A stretch of 6,293 nucleotides of DNA from Candidatus Altarchaeales archaeon A3 (lineage in GTDB: Archaea; Altiarchaeota; Altiarchaeia; Altiarchaeales; Altiarchaeaceae). The stretch lies in NCBI GenBank assembly GCA_002083985.1, contig MTER01000048.1:1-6293 (forward strand), given 5' to 3'. How positions within the stretch are numbered: the first letter of the stretch is position 1; every line of letters starts with the position of its first letter. The notes under the pieces were generated by a model. The model made no database searches. It was not told the origin of the DNA and saw only the letters and a program-made list of their open reading frames with translations. Positions 1-4,990 of this stretch are shown here, piece after piece. The translations under genes were made by a program, and so were the position numbers.

Positions 1-253
1 CAATTATCTGGTGCCCTAGACATATTCCCAATATTGGAAAGTTCGTGTCCAAAATTTTTCTGCAATTTCCGATTTCTTTTTCCTCCCATGCAGAATTTGA
101 ACCTCCACTCAATATGATTCCATCTGGTGATTTTTTTAAAATTTCATCTACATTAATTGTATTAGCAACAATCTCTGCCCGGACATCAATGTCCCTTAAA
201 GTTGTCTTTATACGATGAACATATTGTCCGAGATTATCTATTATTAAAATCAT
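1..253 (-). CDS. guaAA: GMP synthase, glutamine amidotransferase subunit A (N-terminal part; runs off left edge)
   Basis: Class I glutamine amidotransferase that releases ammonia from glutamine for amination of XMP to GMP. In archaea it is a separate subunit working with the ATP-pyrophosphatase subunit (GuaAB) in the cytoplasm. The visible 84 residues begin MILIIDNLGQYVHRI, the typical archaeal GuaAA opening. They continue with GIILSGGSN (residues 45-53), which carries the oxyanion glycines, and GICLGHQ (76-82) with nucleophile Cys78. The catalytic His and Glu lie beyond the window; full-length relatives have about 185-190 residues, so slightly under half is present. The GQYVHRI signature argues against TrpG, PabA or CarA. 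The ATG has no Shine-Dalgarno sequence, and a TATA-like element lies about 22 nt upstream. This is a housekeeping gene and the best sign of chromosomal context in the window. Confidence 0.93.
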   Translation of the reverse strand, partial: MILIIDNLGQYVHRIKTTLRDIDVRAEIVANTINVDEILKKSPDGIILSGGSNSAWEEKEIGNCRKILDTNFPILGICLGHQII

Positions 254-267
254 TTTTATTTGCCCGT

Positions 268-292
268 TACTTTAAATAATCTTGTTGCAAAT
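268..292 (-). promoter_or_regulatory. Probable guaAA promoter with TTTGCAACAA box
   Basis: On the minus strand, TTTGCAACAAG is followed directly by ATTATTTAAAG, a TATA-like element centred about 22 nt upstream of the guaAA ATG. That spacing suits a leaderless archaeal transcript. The TTTGCAACAA box recurs as half of a perfect palindrome upstream of the 73-aa gene (4911-4934), so it may be a regulator site shared by several genes. The assignment rests on spacing and recurrence only. Confidence 0.4.
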
Positions 293-309
293 TAAAAATT
301 TTAAAGGTG

Positions 310-354
310 ATTTTAAAATCGCAAAGATTTTAAAATATCCGAACGAAGTGAGGT
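310..354. repeat. Small inverted repeat plus CGAACGAAGTGAGG motif
   Basis: ATTTTAAAATC (310-320) and GATTTTAAAAT (326-336) are perfect 11 bp inverted arms around the loop GCAAA. CGAACGAAGTGAGG follows at 340-353. The element lies between the end of the 187-aa gene and the start of guaAA, so it could help end the former transcript. The stem is nearly all A:T and weak. The rest of 254-416 holds only the guaAA promoter region and AT-rich sequence in which I recognise nothing else. Confidence 0.55.
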
Positions 355-416
355 TAAAATTAATAAAATTTAAAGGTGAAAAAGTTATTTTGCAACGGGT
401 CTAATTATATCAAATT

Positions 417-980
417 TCAAAGATAAAAACTCCTACTACAATTTTTGCACAATCCTCTACGCCCATACTGGTCACAACCTTTTTTAACCCAATTTTTTGA
501 GCCACAATGAGTGCATTCTATGTTTCCACTTCTTTTTCTTGGTGTGTTGGGTTTTGGTGTGTTTTTGGTAGTTTTATCTTTTGTGATTACCTTTTCAGAA
601 TTTTTACACTTACCTTTTTGTTTTTCTTCACCTGCAAAACCTTTTAATAAATTAAATAAATTTTTTAAATCATTTTCGCCTTTTATTCCAGATAGTGCTT
701 TTTTAGATACTCCAGTTACAAACATCTTCATAAGATCTGCAGTATGTTTTAAATCTCCCTTTTCACCTCCTAATTTTTCATTGTTTTTATCATTACTTAC
801 AACCACAGATACTCCCTTCATAATGTTTTTACCACCTTGCTTAATTTCTATAACAACAGATGTTTTTTTGCAATTCATTTTTTCAATTTCCCTAAGTGCT
901 TTTTTTGCACGATTTATACTATCATCTTCTACAATATCAAAACCTATTTCTATGTCCTTATCTACTAAAAACCATTCCAT
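417..980 (-). CDS. 187-aa protein of unknown function with C-terminal IS1/InsA-like zinc ribbon
   Basis: I do not recognise the full-length protein. Residues 1-60 look like a strand-rich alpha/beta domain (WFLVDKDIEIGFDIV, then TSVVIEIKQGG). Residues 85-120 are probably helical. Residues 122-152 form a Lys/Thr/Pro-rich linker. Residues 154-187 are a compact zinc ribbon with Cys156, Cys159, Cys178 and Cys181, of the form CxxCGSKxxVKKGxxxxGRRxxCKNCxRSFYL. This closely follows the zinc ribbon of IS1-type InsA and related transposases, a DNA-binding module, but no transposase catalytic domain is present and the gene ends right after the ribbon. The likely role is DNA binding (inference), perhaps as a regulator or domesticated fragment. 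It lies 80 nt downstream of the MCM stop on the same strand and seems to have its own promoter. The start is ATG with no Shine-Dalgarno sequence. Confidence 0.8.
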   Translation of the reverse strand: MEWFLVDKDIEIGFDIVEDDSINRAKKALREIEKMNCKKTSVVIEIKQGGKNIMKGVSVVVSNDKNNEKLGGEKGDLKHTADLMKMFVTGVSKKALSGIKGENDLKNLFNLLKGFAGEEKQKGKCKNSEKVITKDKTTKNTPKPNTPRKRSGNIECTHCGSKNWVKKGCDQYGRRGLCKNCSRSFYL

Positions 981-990
981 CTTAATTTTT

Positions 991-1010
991 TTAATTTTTT
1001 ATTTTAAACA
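991..1010 (-). promoter_or_regulatory. Probable TATA box of the 187-aa gene
   Basis: On the minus strand TTTAAAATAAAAAATT is centred about 24 nt upstream of the ATG at 980. This is the spacing expected of an archaeal TATA box serving a leaderless transcript. The whole 80 nt gap to the MCM stop is A/T-rich, which weakens the call. Confidence 0.4.
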
Positions 1011-1060
1011 ATTAATATTAGTATATTAAAAATTAAATTAATATTTAACGAGTTTAATCT

Positions 1061-3400
1061 TTAAATCACCGCTATTTTTCCAGGAGTAGGTTCAAATATT
1101 CTCCCTTCTTTTTTTGCATTTTCAAGATATTTTTTTACAGCATCATCATCAATTCCTTGTTCTTTTGCTACTTTAATAACATCTTCAATGTCACAATTTA
1201 TTTGCCCTTTATTCGTAAGATTATCCAATATATCAGATAGTATTATGTTTTTACCCCTCTTTTCTTTTGAACCCATCGTGATTTTATCTAAATCAAATTT
1301 TCCACTTTCTTCATCTTGGGCAATGCACCTTAAAGAATATTCCGTTAATCTTATTGCTGTTTCAACATCTTTCTCCTCAATTAAATCTGATAATCTCATT
1401 TTTGCAGCGGCAGAACTTAACCGCAAAATATCTACATACCTTCTCGGAGTTGTTTGCACATTATTATTATTACTTCCACCTCTTAATTTAAGATAGTATG
1501 TTTGAGCCATTTGTCGTGCGTTTTCACTCAACGAAGGGTTACAATTCATTTTTGCATATGCTATGTATTTTCTCATAAAAGCAAGATTAACAGAATAATT
1601 GGGGTTTTCATTCTTTTCAACCGTGTACATCATTCCTATTTGTTCAGATATTCTCTTGTCGTTTTCTTTATTTATATTATCTTTTATAGGGAAAATTAAA
1701 TCAAACCGATCTATAATTGCCGCACTCAATCCAAACTGCTCCGATATTGTCTTCTCTTGAATAAATCTTCCAAATTTTGGATTTGCAGCTGCTAAAATAG
1801 ATGTTTCCGCCTTGAATGTTACTGATACTCCTGCTTTTGCAACTGATACAATTCCATCTGACATTGGAGTTCTTAAAGAATCTTTATCTTCATCTTTCAT
1901 TTCATTCATTTCGTCCAAACAAAGAATTCCACCTGACGCAAAAACCACAGCCCCTCCTTCTATCACCCATCCTCCATCTGAAAAATCATCCTTTTCCTTT
2001 TTTGCAGTCGCTGTTAAACCAGCTGTGGTTGTTCCTTTTCCACATAGATAGATACTTTTTGGAGCTATGTTACTTGCACTAATAAGAATTTGTGATTTTG
2101 CAACACCTGGGTCTCCAATTAGTAGAAGGTGTATTTCCGACCTTGTTTTTGTCTTCCCAATTTTTGATATTTTACTGCCTCCGAATAACTGCAATATGAT
2201 TGCTTCTTTAATTTCCTCGTATCCATATATCGTAGAACCTATAAATTTTTTGAATTTTTGGGTTAATTCTGGTGACTTTGAAAATTCTTTTATTTTTATA
2301 ACCTCATCATCAGATATTTCTATTTCTGTAAATTCCTCCCCTGTTATTTTAAAGTTATTAGCATCAACAAATTTTCTATAAACAACATCATTTATATCTT
2401 TTGGAGGTATTAATTTAAGCGCGCCTGTTATCTCAATGTTGTTTCCAGGTAGGATTTTCCCAGTCAAATCATCAGTAATCCACACTTCTATTTTTTTGGC
2501 ATTTTCTCCGCCTTTGAGAATTTCTAATGGCTCTTGGATTTCTATTCTCTGAATGTCTATAAATTTACATTCTGCTGGTAGCAATTTAAATCTGACTGGT
2601 TTTTTACATACATCGCACACTGATGGGAATATTAGACTGCGTGTTTTTTCTTGTTCAATTTTTTTTCTCTCCCCGCATATCGGACATTGAAAAACACCTA
2701 CAGAAATCTTTGGAAGGACATCACTACTTTTTGTTACCATTCCTTTGACATTGAAAAATCTGTTTATGTCTTTGCTTACAATGTTCCTTATATCTTCATT
2801 ATATCCCTGAGGGATGTTTATAAATCTGATGTGTACTTTTATTTCGCCATCGTAAGAATAAGGCACTGAAATTGCATTAACTTCTTTTTCAAAGAGTTCT
2901 ATTATTTTATCAGGATTGCTTATAATATCATCAATCATATCTATATCATATTTTAATATATCCTTATAATCTATTATTAGTGATTTTTTGTTAGGATACA
3001 CAGCTGATAATTCTAATAATGGTGGCATGTATTCTCTAATAATTTTTGAAATTTTTGTTTCATAATTATCATTGCTTTCTTGGCTTTTTTTGTTTTTCCG
3101 ATATTCCTCTAAAAAGGCTACTCCCTTTTCTGTTAATTTTACCCCTCCTCCTTCTCTTATTGGTGTTTTGAGGAGTAATCCTACCTTTTCCAAATCAGCA
3201 ATATATTGGTATGTAGAAGATTGAGAAAAACCACCTTCCTTTACTATTTTTGATATTGCTGTTGTTTTGTTCTGTACATATTTCTTTTCTTCTGCGACCC
3301 AAAATAATCCGCTTATATTAATTAAATATACTTCAATACTAATTCCTTTTGTGTTTTTTTCACATAGGGGGATGTTTGAGCCCCCTCCGATTTCGTTCAT
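1061..3400 (-). CDS. mcm: MCM replicative DNA helicase with an added N-terminal winged helix
   Basis: Hexameric AAA+ 3'-5' helicase that unwinds DNA at replication forks. From ATG 3400 (779 aa), residues 20-106 form a winged helix (helix-turn-helix around GFSQSSTYQYIADLEKVGLL, wing ending VKLTEKG), absent from typical archaeal MCMs of about 650-700 aa. Residues 120-360 are the MCM N-terminal OB domain with zinc finger Cys239, Cys242, Cys262, Cys265. The AAA+ core has Walker A GDPGVAKSQ (429-437), Walker B ILCLDEMNEM (492-501), sensor 1 AAANP (Asn540), pre-sensor-1 hairpin VAKAG (Lys522), arginine finger DRFDLIF (Arg565) and a sensor-2 helix near Arg653. Residues 703-779 match the usual C-terminal winged helix. 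Catalytic residues look intact, but Walker B is usually DEFDKM and the conserved EAMEQQ is here TPMSDG. A TTG at 3425-3427 would add nine residues; I prefer ATG because its GCTAAAATG context matches other starts here. It is last in an operon with the two 64-aa genes. Confidence 0.95.
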   Translation of the reverse strand: MNEIGGGSNIPLCEKNTKGISIEVYLINISGLFWVAEEKKYVQNKTTAISKIVKEGGFSQSSTYQYIADLEKVGLLLKTPIREGGGVKLTEKGVAFLEEYRKNKKSQESNDNYETKISKIIREYMPPLLELSAVYPNKKSLIIDYKDILKYDIDMIDDIISNPDKIIELFEKEVNAISVPYSYDGEIKVHIRFINIPQGYNEDIRNIVSKDINRFFNVKGMVTKSSDVLPKISVGVFQCPICGERKKIEQEKTRSLIFPSVCDVCKKPVRFKLLPAECKFIDIQRIEIQEPLEILKGGENAKKIEVWITDDLTGKILPGNNIEITGALKLIPPKDINDVVYRKFVDANNFKITGEEFTEIEISDDEVIKIKEFSKSPELTQKFKKFIGSTIYGYEEIKEAIILQLFGGSKISKIGKTKTRSEIHLLLIGDPGVAKSQILISASNIAPKSIYLCGKGTTTAGLTATAKKEKDDFSDGGWVIEGGAVVFASGGILCLDEMNEMKDEDKDSLRTPMSDGIVSVAKAGVSVTFKAETSILAAANPKFGRFIQEKTISEQFGLSAAIIDRFDLIFPIKDNINKENDKRISEQIGMMYTVEKNENPNYSVNLAFMRKYIAYAKMNCNPSLSENARQMAQTYYLKLRGGSNNNNVQTTPRRYVDILRLSSAAAKMRLSDLIEEKDVETAIRLTEYSLRCIAQDEESGKFDLDKITMGSKEKRGKNIILSDILDNLTNKGQINCDIEDVIKVAKEQGIDDDAVKKYLENAKKEGRIFEPTPGKIAVI

Positions 3401-3434
3401 TTTAGCATTTAAATTTTGTTTTAGCAATGATTTT

Positions 3435-3629
3435 TTATATTAATAGATTTTTTACCTTAATTTCACCATCATTGACTGGAACTTTGAGTTCTTTAATATC
3501 CTTTTCACCTTTCAAACAACAAACCAAAAATTTCAACAGTTTAGTTTTTGCTATTTCAAAATTTAATGCACATACTTTATTAAGATATTCGTTGTCCTCT
3601 ATATTTATCGCTATTTGTGGTAAAACCAT
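3435..3629 (-). CDS. 64-aa protein of unknown function, paralogue A
   Basis: I do not recognise the family. By hand alignment the protein is identical to its upstream neighbour (3639-3833) at 47 of 64 positions with no gaps, so the pair arose by tandem duplication. Most substitutions are conservative, a sign of selection on protein. Predicted layout is a short strand (PQIAINIED), a long amphipathic helix (about residues 13-40) and a C-terminal strand (KELKVPV). Cys20, Cys37 and Cys38 are shared by both copies. It starts 9 nt after the stop of paralogue B and ends 7 nt before the TTG (34 nt before the ATG) of the MCM gene, so all three are almost certainly co-transcribed. No signal peptide or membrane segment is convincing. 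A role in replication initiation or operon control is inferred from context only. Confidence 0.85.
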   Translation of the reverse strand: MVLPQIAINIEDNEYLNKVCALNFEIAKTKLLKFLVCCLKGEKDIKELKVPVNDGEIKVKNLLI

Positions 3630-3638
3630 TTTATATTT

Positions 3639-3833
3639 TTAAATTGTTTGATTTTTTGCATTAATTTCACCTCCATTGACTGGAACTTTGATTTCTTTTA
3701 TGTCCCTTTCACCTTTCATACAACAAACCAAAAATTTCAACAGTTTACTTTTTGCCATTTCAAAATTTAAGTCACATACTTCATCAAGATATTCGTTGTC
3801 CTCTACACCTATTGCTATTTGTGTTAAAGCCAT
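3639..3833 (-). CDS. 64-aa protein of unknown function, paralogue B (first gene of MCM operon)
   Basis: Same unrecognised family as the gene at 3435-3629: same length, about 73% identical, same three cysteines (20, 37, 38) and the same core IEDNEYL-like start, KLLKFLVCC-like middle and IKVPVN-like end. Differences cluster at the ends and around residues 17-21 (LDEVCD here, LNKVCA in the partner), where charge changes, so the copies may have specialised. Both starts read ATATAAAATG on the minus strand, so the duplication included the translation-start region. As first gene of the operon it is preceded by a TATA box at 3852-3860 overlapping the first copy of a 28 bp repeat array. Small size, an upstream repeat array and linkage to MCM would suit an origin-binding or autoregulatory protein, but no motif proves this. 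Confidence 0.85.
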   Translation of the reverse strand: MALTQIAIGVEDNEYLDEVCDLNFEMAKSKLLKFLVCCMKGERDIKEIKVPVNGGEINAKNQTI

Positions 3834-3851
3834 TTTATATTTTTAATTTTT

Positions 3852-3870
3852 AATTTATACTAATTTGTAT
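3852..3870 (-). promoter_or_regulatory. Promoter and overlapping operator-like dyad of the MCM operon
   Basis: On the minus strand GTATAAATT (3852-3860) is centred about 23 nt upstream of the first ATG (3833), right for a leaderless archaeal promoter. It overlaps a near-perfect dyad at 3857-3870, ATACtAATTtGTAT on the plus strand, palindromic at 12 of 14 positions. The dyad recurs at 3914-3927 and 3942-3955. A protein bound to the first dyad would cover the TATA box and probably block TBP, so repression or autoregulation is the simplest reading. Confidence 0.5.
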
Positions 3871-3996
3871 TTGGAGATTAACTTATCAATTAAATTTTTT
3901 ATATTTTTAACTTATACTAATTTGTATTTGGGGATTAACTTATACTAATTTGTATTTGGAGATTAACTTATCAATTAAATTTTTTATATTTTCAAA
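3855..3996. repeat. Iteron-like array of five 28-29 bp units upstream of the MCM operon
   Basis: Three units (3855-3882, 3912-3939, 3940-3967) are almost identical. Each starts TTATACTAATTTGTATTTGG and ends GATTAAC, with one A/G difference in copy 2. The segments at 3883-3911 and 3968-3996 are nearly identical to each other, 29 bp long, and begin TTATCAATTAAATTTT. They fit the same register as a second unit type, giving the order U-D-U-U-D. Each U unit carries the ATAC/GTAT dyad. Regular head-to-tail units of this size beside a replication gene resemble plasmid iterons, although operator clusters can look the same. Confidence 0.85.
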
Positions 3997-4149
3997 AACA
4001 AAAAAATAAAATATTACAGGAAGTTTTTTTTATGAAAATTCCTGTAATATTTTAAAAAAAATAAATAACAAATGTGTAGTGTCGGAATTAAGGGTAACGA
4101 CACAAGAAAAACTCTCGGAAACTATTAAAAACTATTAGAATGACCTATA
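3997..4149. repeat. ~150 bp repeat unit, copy 1 (hairpin plus conserved block)
   Basis: This matches 4232-4383 over its whole length with few indels. It contains an A-rich lead, a 16 bp hairpin (4007-4022 with 4039-4054), a conserved block including 26 identical bases at 4081-4106, and a tail ending TATTAGAATGACCTATA. In this copy GTGTCG (4079-4084) pairs with CGACAC (4098-4103) as a 6 bp stem. On the minus strand the order is TATA-like box, small stem, large hairpin, T7, which looks like a small RNA gene with an intrinsic-type end. As DNA it looks like an origin repeat. No open frame is shared between the copies. Confidence 0.8.
4007..4054. repeat. Hairpin 1 (ATTACAGGAA family)
   Basis: Perfect 16 bp inverted repeat TAAAATATTACAGGAA (4007-4022) and TTCCTGTAATATTTTA (4039-4054). 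A G/A mismatch follows, then three more pairs inward. The loop is T-rich. On the minus strand the stem is followed by seven Ts, so it could end transcripts heading towards the MCM operon. Confidence 0.85.
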
Positions 4150-4175
4150 ATTATAATAATTTATAATTTTAGAGC

Positions 4176-4231
4176 ATATATTTTTATAATAAATGATAAT
4201 GGATTATATATTTTTATAATAAATGATAATG
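4176..4231. repeat. Tandem repeat, 26 bp identical, period 30 bp
   Basis: The 26 bases at 4176-4201 (ATATATTTTTATAATAAATG, then ATAATG) recur exactly at 4206-4231. The pair is the spacer between the two ~150 bp units. It is almost pure A/T and I see no coding or RNA signal in it. Confidence 0.85.
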
Positions 4232-4383
4232 AACAAAAAAATAAAATATTACAGGAAGTTTTTTTTGTGAAACTTCCTGTAATATTTTAAAAAAGATATA
4301 ACAAATGTGTAGACGTCGGAATTAAGGGTAACGACACAAGGGAAACTCTTGAAATATATCGGAAATTATTAGAAATCCTATAT
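4232..4383. repeat. ~150 bp repeat unit, copy 2 (hairpin plus conserved block)
   Basis: Second copy of the unit at 3997-4149, offset 235 bp. The hairpin is longer and perfect here (20 bp, 4242-4261 with 4270-4289). The 26 bases at 4315-4340 are identical to 4081-4106. One inserted base just before that block shortens the small stem to GTCG/CGAC (4 bp). The minus-strand upstream end again has a TATA-like box, AATATAGG. Keeping a relatively GC-rich core inside very AT-rich DNA suggests that the sequence itself is functional. Confidence 0.8.
4242..4289. repeat. Hairpin 2 (ATTACAGGAA family), 20 bp perfect stem
   Basis: TAAAATATTACAGGAAGTTT (4242-4261) is the exact reverse complement of 4270-4289, with an 8-nt loop TTTTTGTG. 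This is the strongest hairpin in the window. Compared with hairpin 1, the bases next to the loop restore pairing (AAAC instead of AAAA on the right arm), consistent with selection on the stem or with decay of copy 1. Confidence 0.9.
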
Positions 4384-4413
4384 TCCAAGAAATTTTGATA
4401 GATTCTAAATAAA

Positions 4414-4453
4414 TTCCGAAAGGATTTATGTAGGGTTTCCGAAGGTTTCCGAA
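4414..4453. repeat. Three TTCCGAA motifs
   Basis: TTCCGAA occurs at 4414-4420, 4437-4443 and 4447-4453, the last two 10 bp apart, about one helical turn. Related TCGGAA sequences on the opposite strand occur inside both ~150 bp units (near 4114 and 4359). They could be protein-binding sites flanking the TA tract, but the motif is short. Confidence 0.45.
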
Positions 4454-4460
4454 GTGTGAA

Positions 4461-4513
4461 TTATGTATGTATATTATATATATTATATATAGTATATATA
4501 TATAATATATACT
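4461..4513. other. TA-rich tract, candidate DNA-unwinding element
   Basis: About 50 bp of almost pure alternating T and A, loosely self-complementary (GTATATTATATATA near 4470 against a TATATAATATATAC end at 4513). It is the easiest sequence to melt in the window and lies between the hairpin-bearing repeats, as an unwinding element would in an origin. Simple-sequence drift in AT-rich DNA is the alternative. Confidence 0.5.
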
Positions 4514-4547
4514 CATTTTTCTCCAGTAGTTATCTTTTTTTTCTCAC

Positions 4548-4583
4548 ATTACAGGAAATTTCACACAAAAAACTTCCTGTAAT
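4548..4583. repeat. Hairpin 3 (ATTACAGGAA family) and nearby half site
   Basis: ATTACAGGAA (4548-4557) pairs with TTCCTGTAAT (4574-4583). One mismatch follows, then TTT/AAA. Only the hairpin core of the ~150 bp unit is present, without its flanks, so the hairpin is conserved on its own account. A further half site TACAGGAA lies at 4601-4608. Confidence 0.8.
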
Positions 4584-4660
4584 ATTCGTTTTATAAGGAA
4601 TACAGGAAATGACATATACAATTTTAAGTTTTTTATCATATTGACTCTGTTTTAAAATAC

Positions 4661-4857
4661 TAAACTAAAACAAATTTAAAAAGTTGCACATAATAAAATT
4701 TATAAATAATTGACAATCTTTTAAAGCAAGCAAACTAAAAAGTTTTAAAAGAGTTGCAAGGCAATAAAAAACAGTAAATAGAAAAATAAAAAAGCAAGCA
4801 AACTAAAAAGTTTTAAAAGAGTTGCAAGGTAATAAAAAATGTAAATGGAAAAATAAA
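4661..4857. repeat. 68 bp tandem repeat (two good copies plus one diverged)
   Basis: Copies at 4723-4790 and 4791-4857 differ at only a few positions. Each begins AAAGCAAGCAAACTAAAAAG and contains TTTTAAAAGAGTTGCAAGG, then A-rich sequence. A more diverged copy is visible at 4661-4710 (AAACTAAAACAAATTTAAAA, then AGTTGCA). Another lies beyond the 73-aa gene at 5223-5284. All carry AGTTG(C/G)A. No reading frame runs through them. Confidence 0.85.
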
Positions 4858-4910
4858 AAAACAATTCAGGAGGTAGATTATCTTTTAAGTAGATATTTCG
4901 GATAATTTGC

Positions 4911-4934
4911 TTGTTGCAAATTAATTTGCAACAA
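4911..4934. promoter_or_regulatory. Perfect 24 bp palindrome, probable operator
   Basis: TTGTTGCAAATT followed directly by its exact reverse complement AATTTGCAACAA, with no spacer. It lies 57 bp upstream of the 73-aa ATG. A half of it, with similar following sequence (ATTATTTAA), lies in the guaAA promoter region (281-292), and a degenerate half (CTTGTTGTAAAATAA) lies upstream of tnpB near 5651. A spacer-free palindrome of this length suggests a homodimeric regulator site. Confidence 0.6.
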
Positions 4935-4961
4935 ACTTATTATTTAATATTCGAAAACTAA

Positions 4962-4977
4962 TTAAAATATAAAAATT
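4962..4977 (+). promoter_or_regulatory. Probable TATA box of the 73-aa gene
   Basis: TTAAAATATAAAAATT is centred about 23 nt upstream of the ATG at 4991, fitting a leaderless transcript. A second TATA-like run, ATTATTTAATATT (4940-4952), follows the palindrome more closely and would give a short leader instead. Confidence 0.4.
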
Positions 4978-4990
4978 TAAAAACAGCAAA

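Larger units (their letters stand above)
3834..4990. other. Candidate replication origin / non-coding repeat region beside MCM
   Basis: There is no convincing protein gene in 1.16 kb. In order it holds the MCM-operon promoter, the 28-29 bp array, two ~150 bp hairpin units separated by a 30 bp-period tandem repeat, TTCCGAA motifs, a TA tract, a third hairpin, 68 bp tandem repeats, a 24 bp palindrome and the promoter of the 73-aa gene. Iterons, strong dyads and a low-melting tract next to a helicase gene are how archaeal plasmid and viral replication modules are often built. I see no match to chromosomal ORB origin boxes and no Orc1/Cdc6 gene in the window. The origin call is an inference. Confidence 0.45.

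Noticed and set aside
511..1029. Long plus-strand open frame opposite the 187-aa gene
   Set aside because: Shadow of the minus-strand gene. Its product is low-complexity and Phe/Leu/Ser-rich, while the minus strand encodes a clear zinc ribbon.
3425..3427. TTG as the MCM start
   Set aside because: Possible, and it adds nine residues, but the ATG at 3398-3400 has the AAAATG context seen at other starts, and the extra residues precede the winged helix without adding recognisable structure.
4073..4132. Short plus-strand frame ATG TGT AGT in repeat copy 1
   Set aside because: The matching frame in copy 2 is shifted and stops after six codons, so the repeats are not conserved as protein.
4322..4516. 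64-codon minus-strand open frame starting MSIYYIYILYIIYIIYIHN
   Set aside because: Its first third is a translation of the TA tract, and the rest runs antisense through the repeat unit. Low complexity, no promoter, no family resemblance.
3855..4857. CRISPR array
   Set aside because: The repeats abut directly or lie hundreds of bases apart. There are no regular unique spacers and no cas genes.
4866..4873. CAGGAGGT, a perfect Shine-Dalgarno-like sequence
   Set aside because: No start codon follows at a usable distance, and no gene in this window uses such a site.
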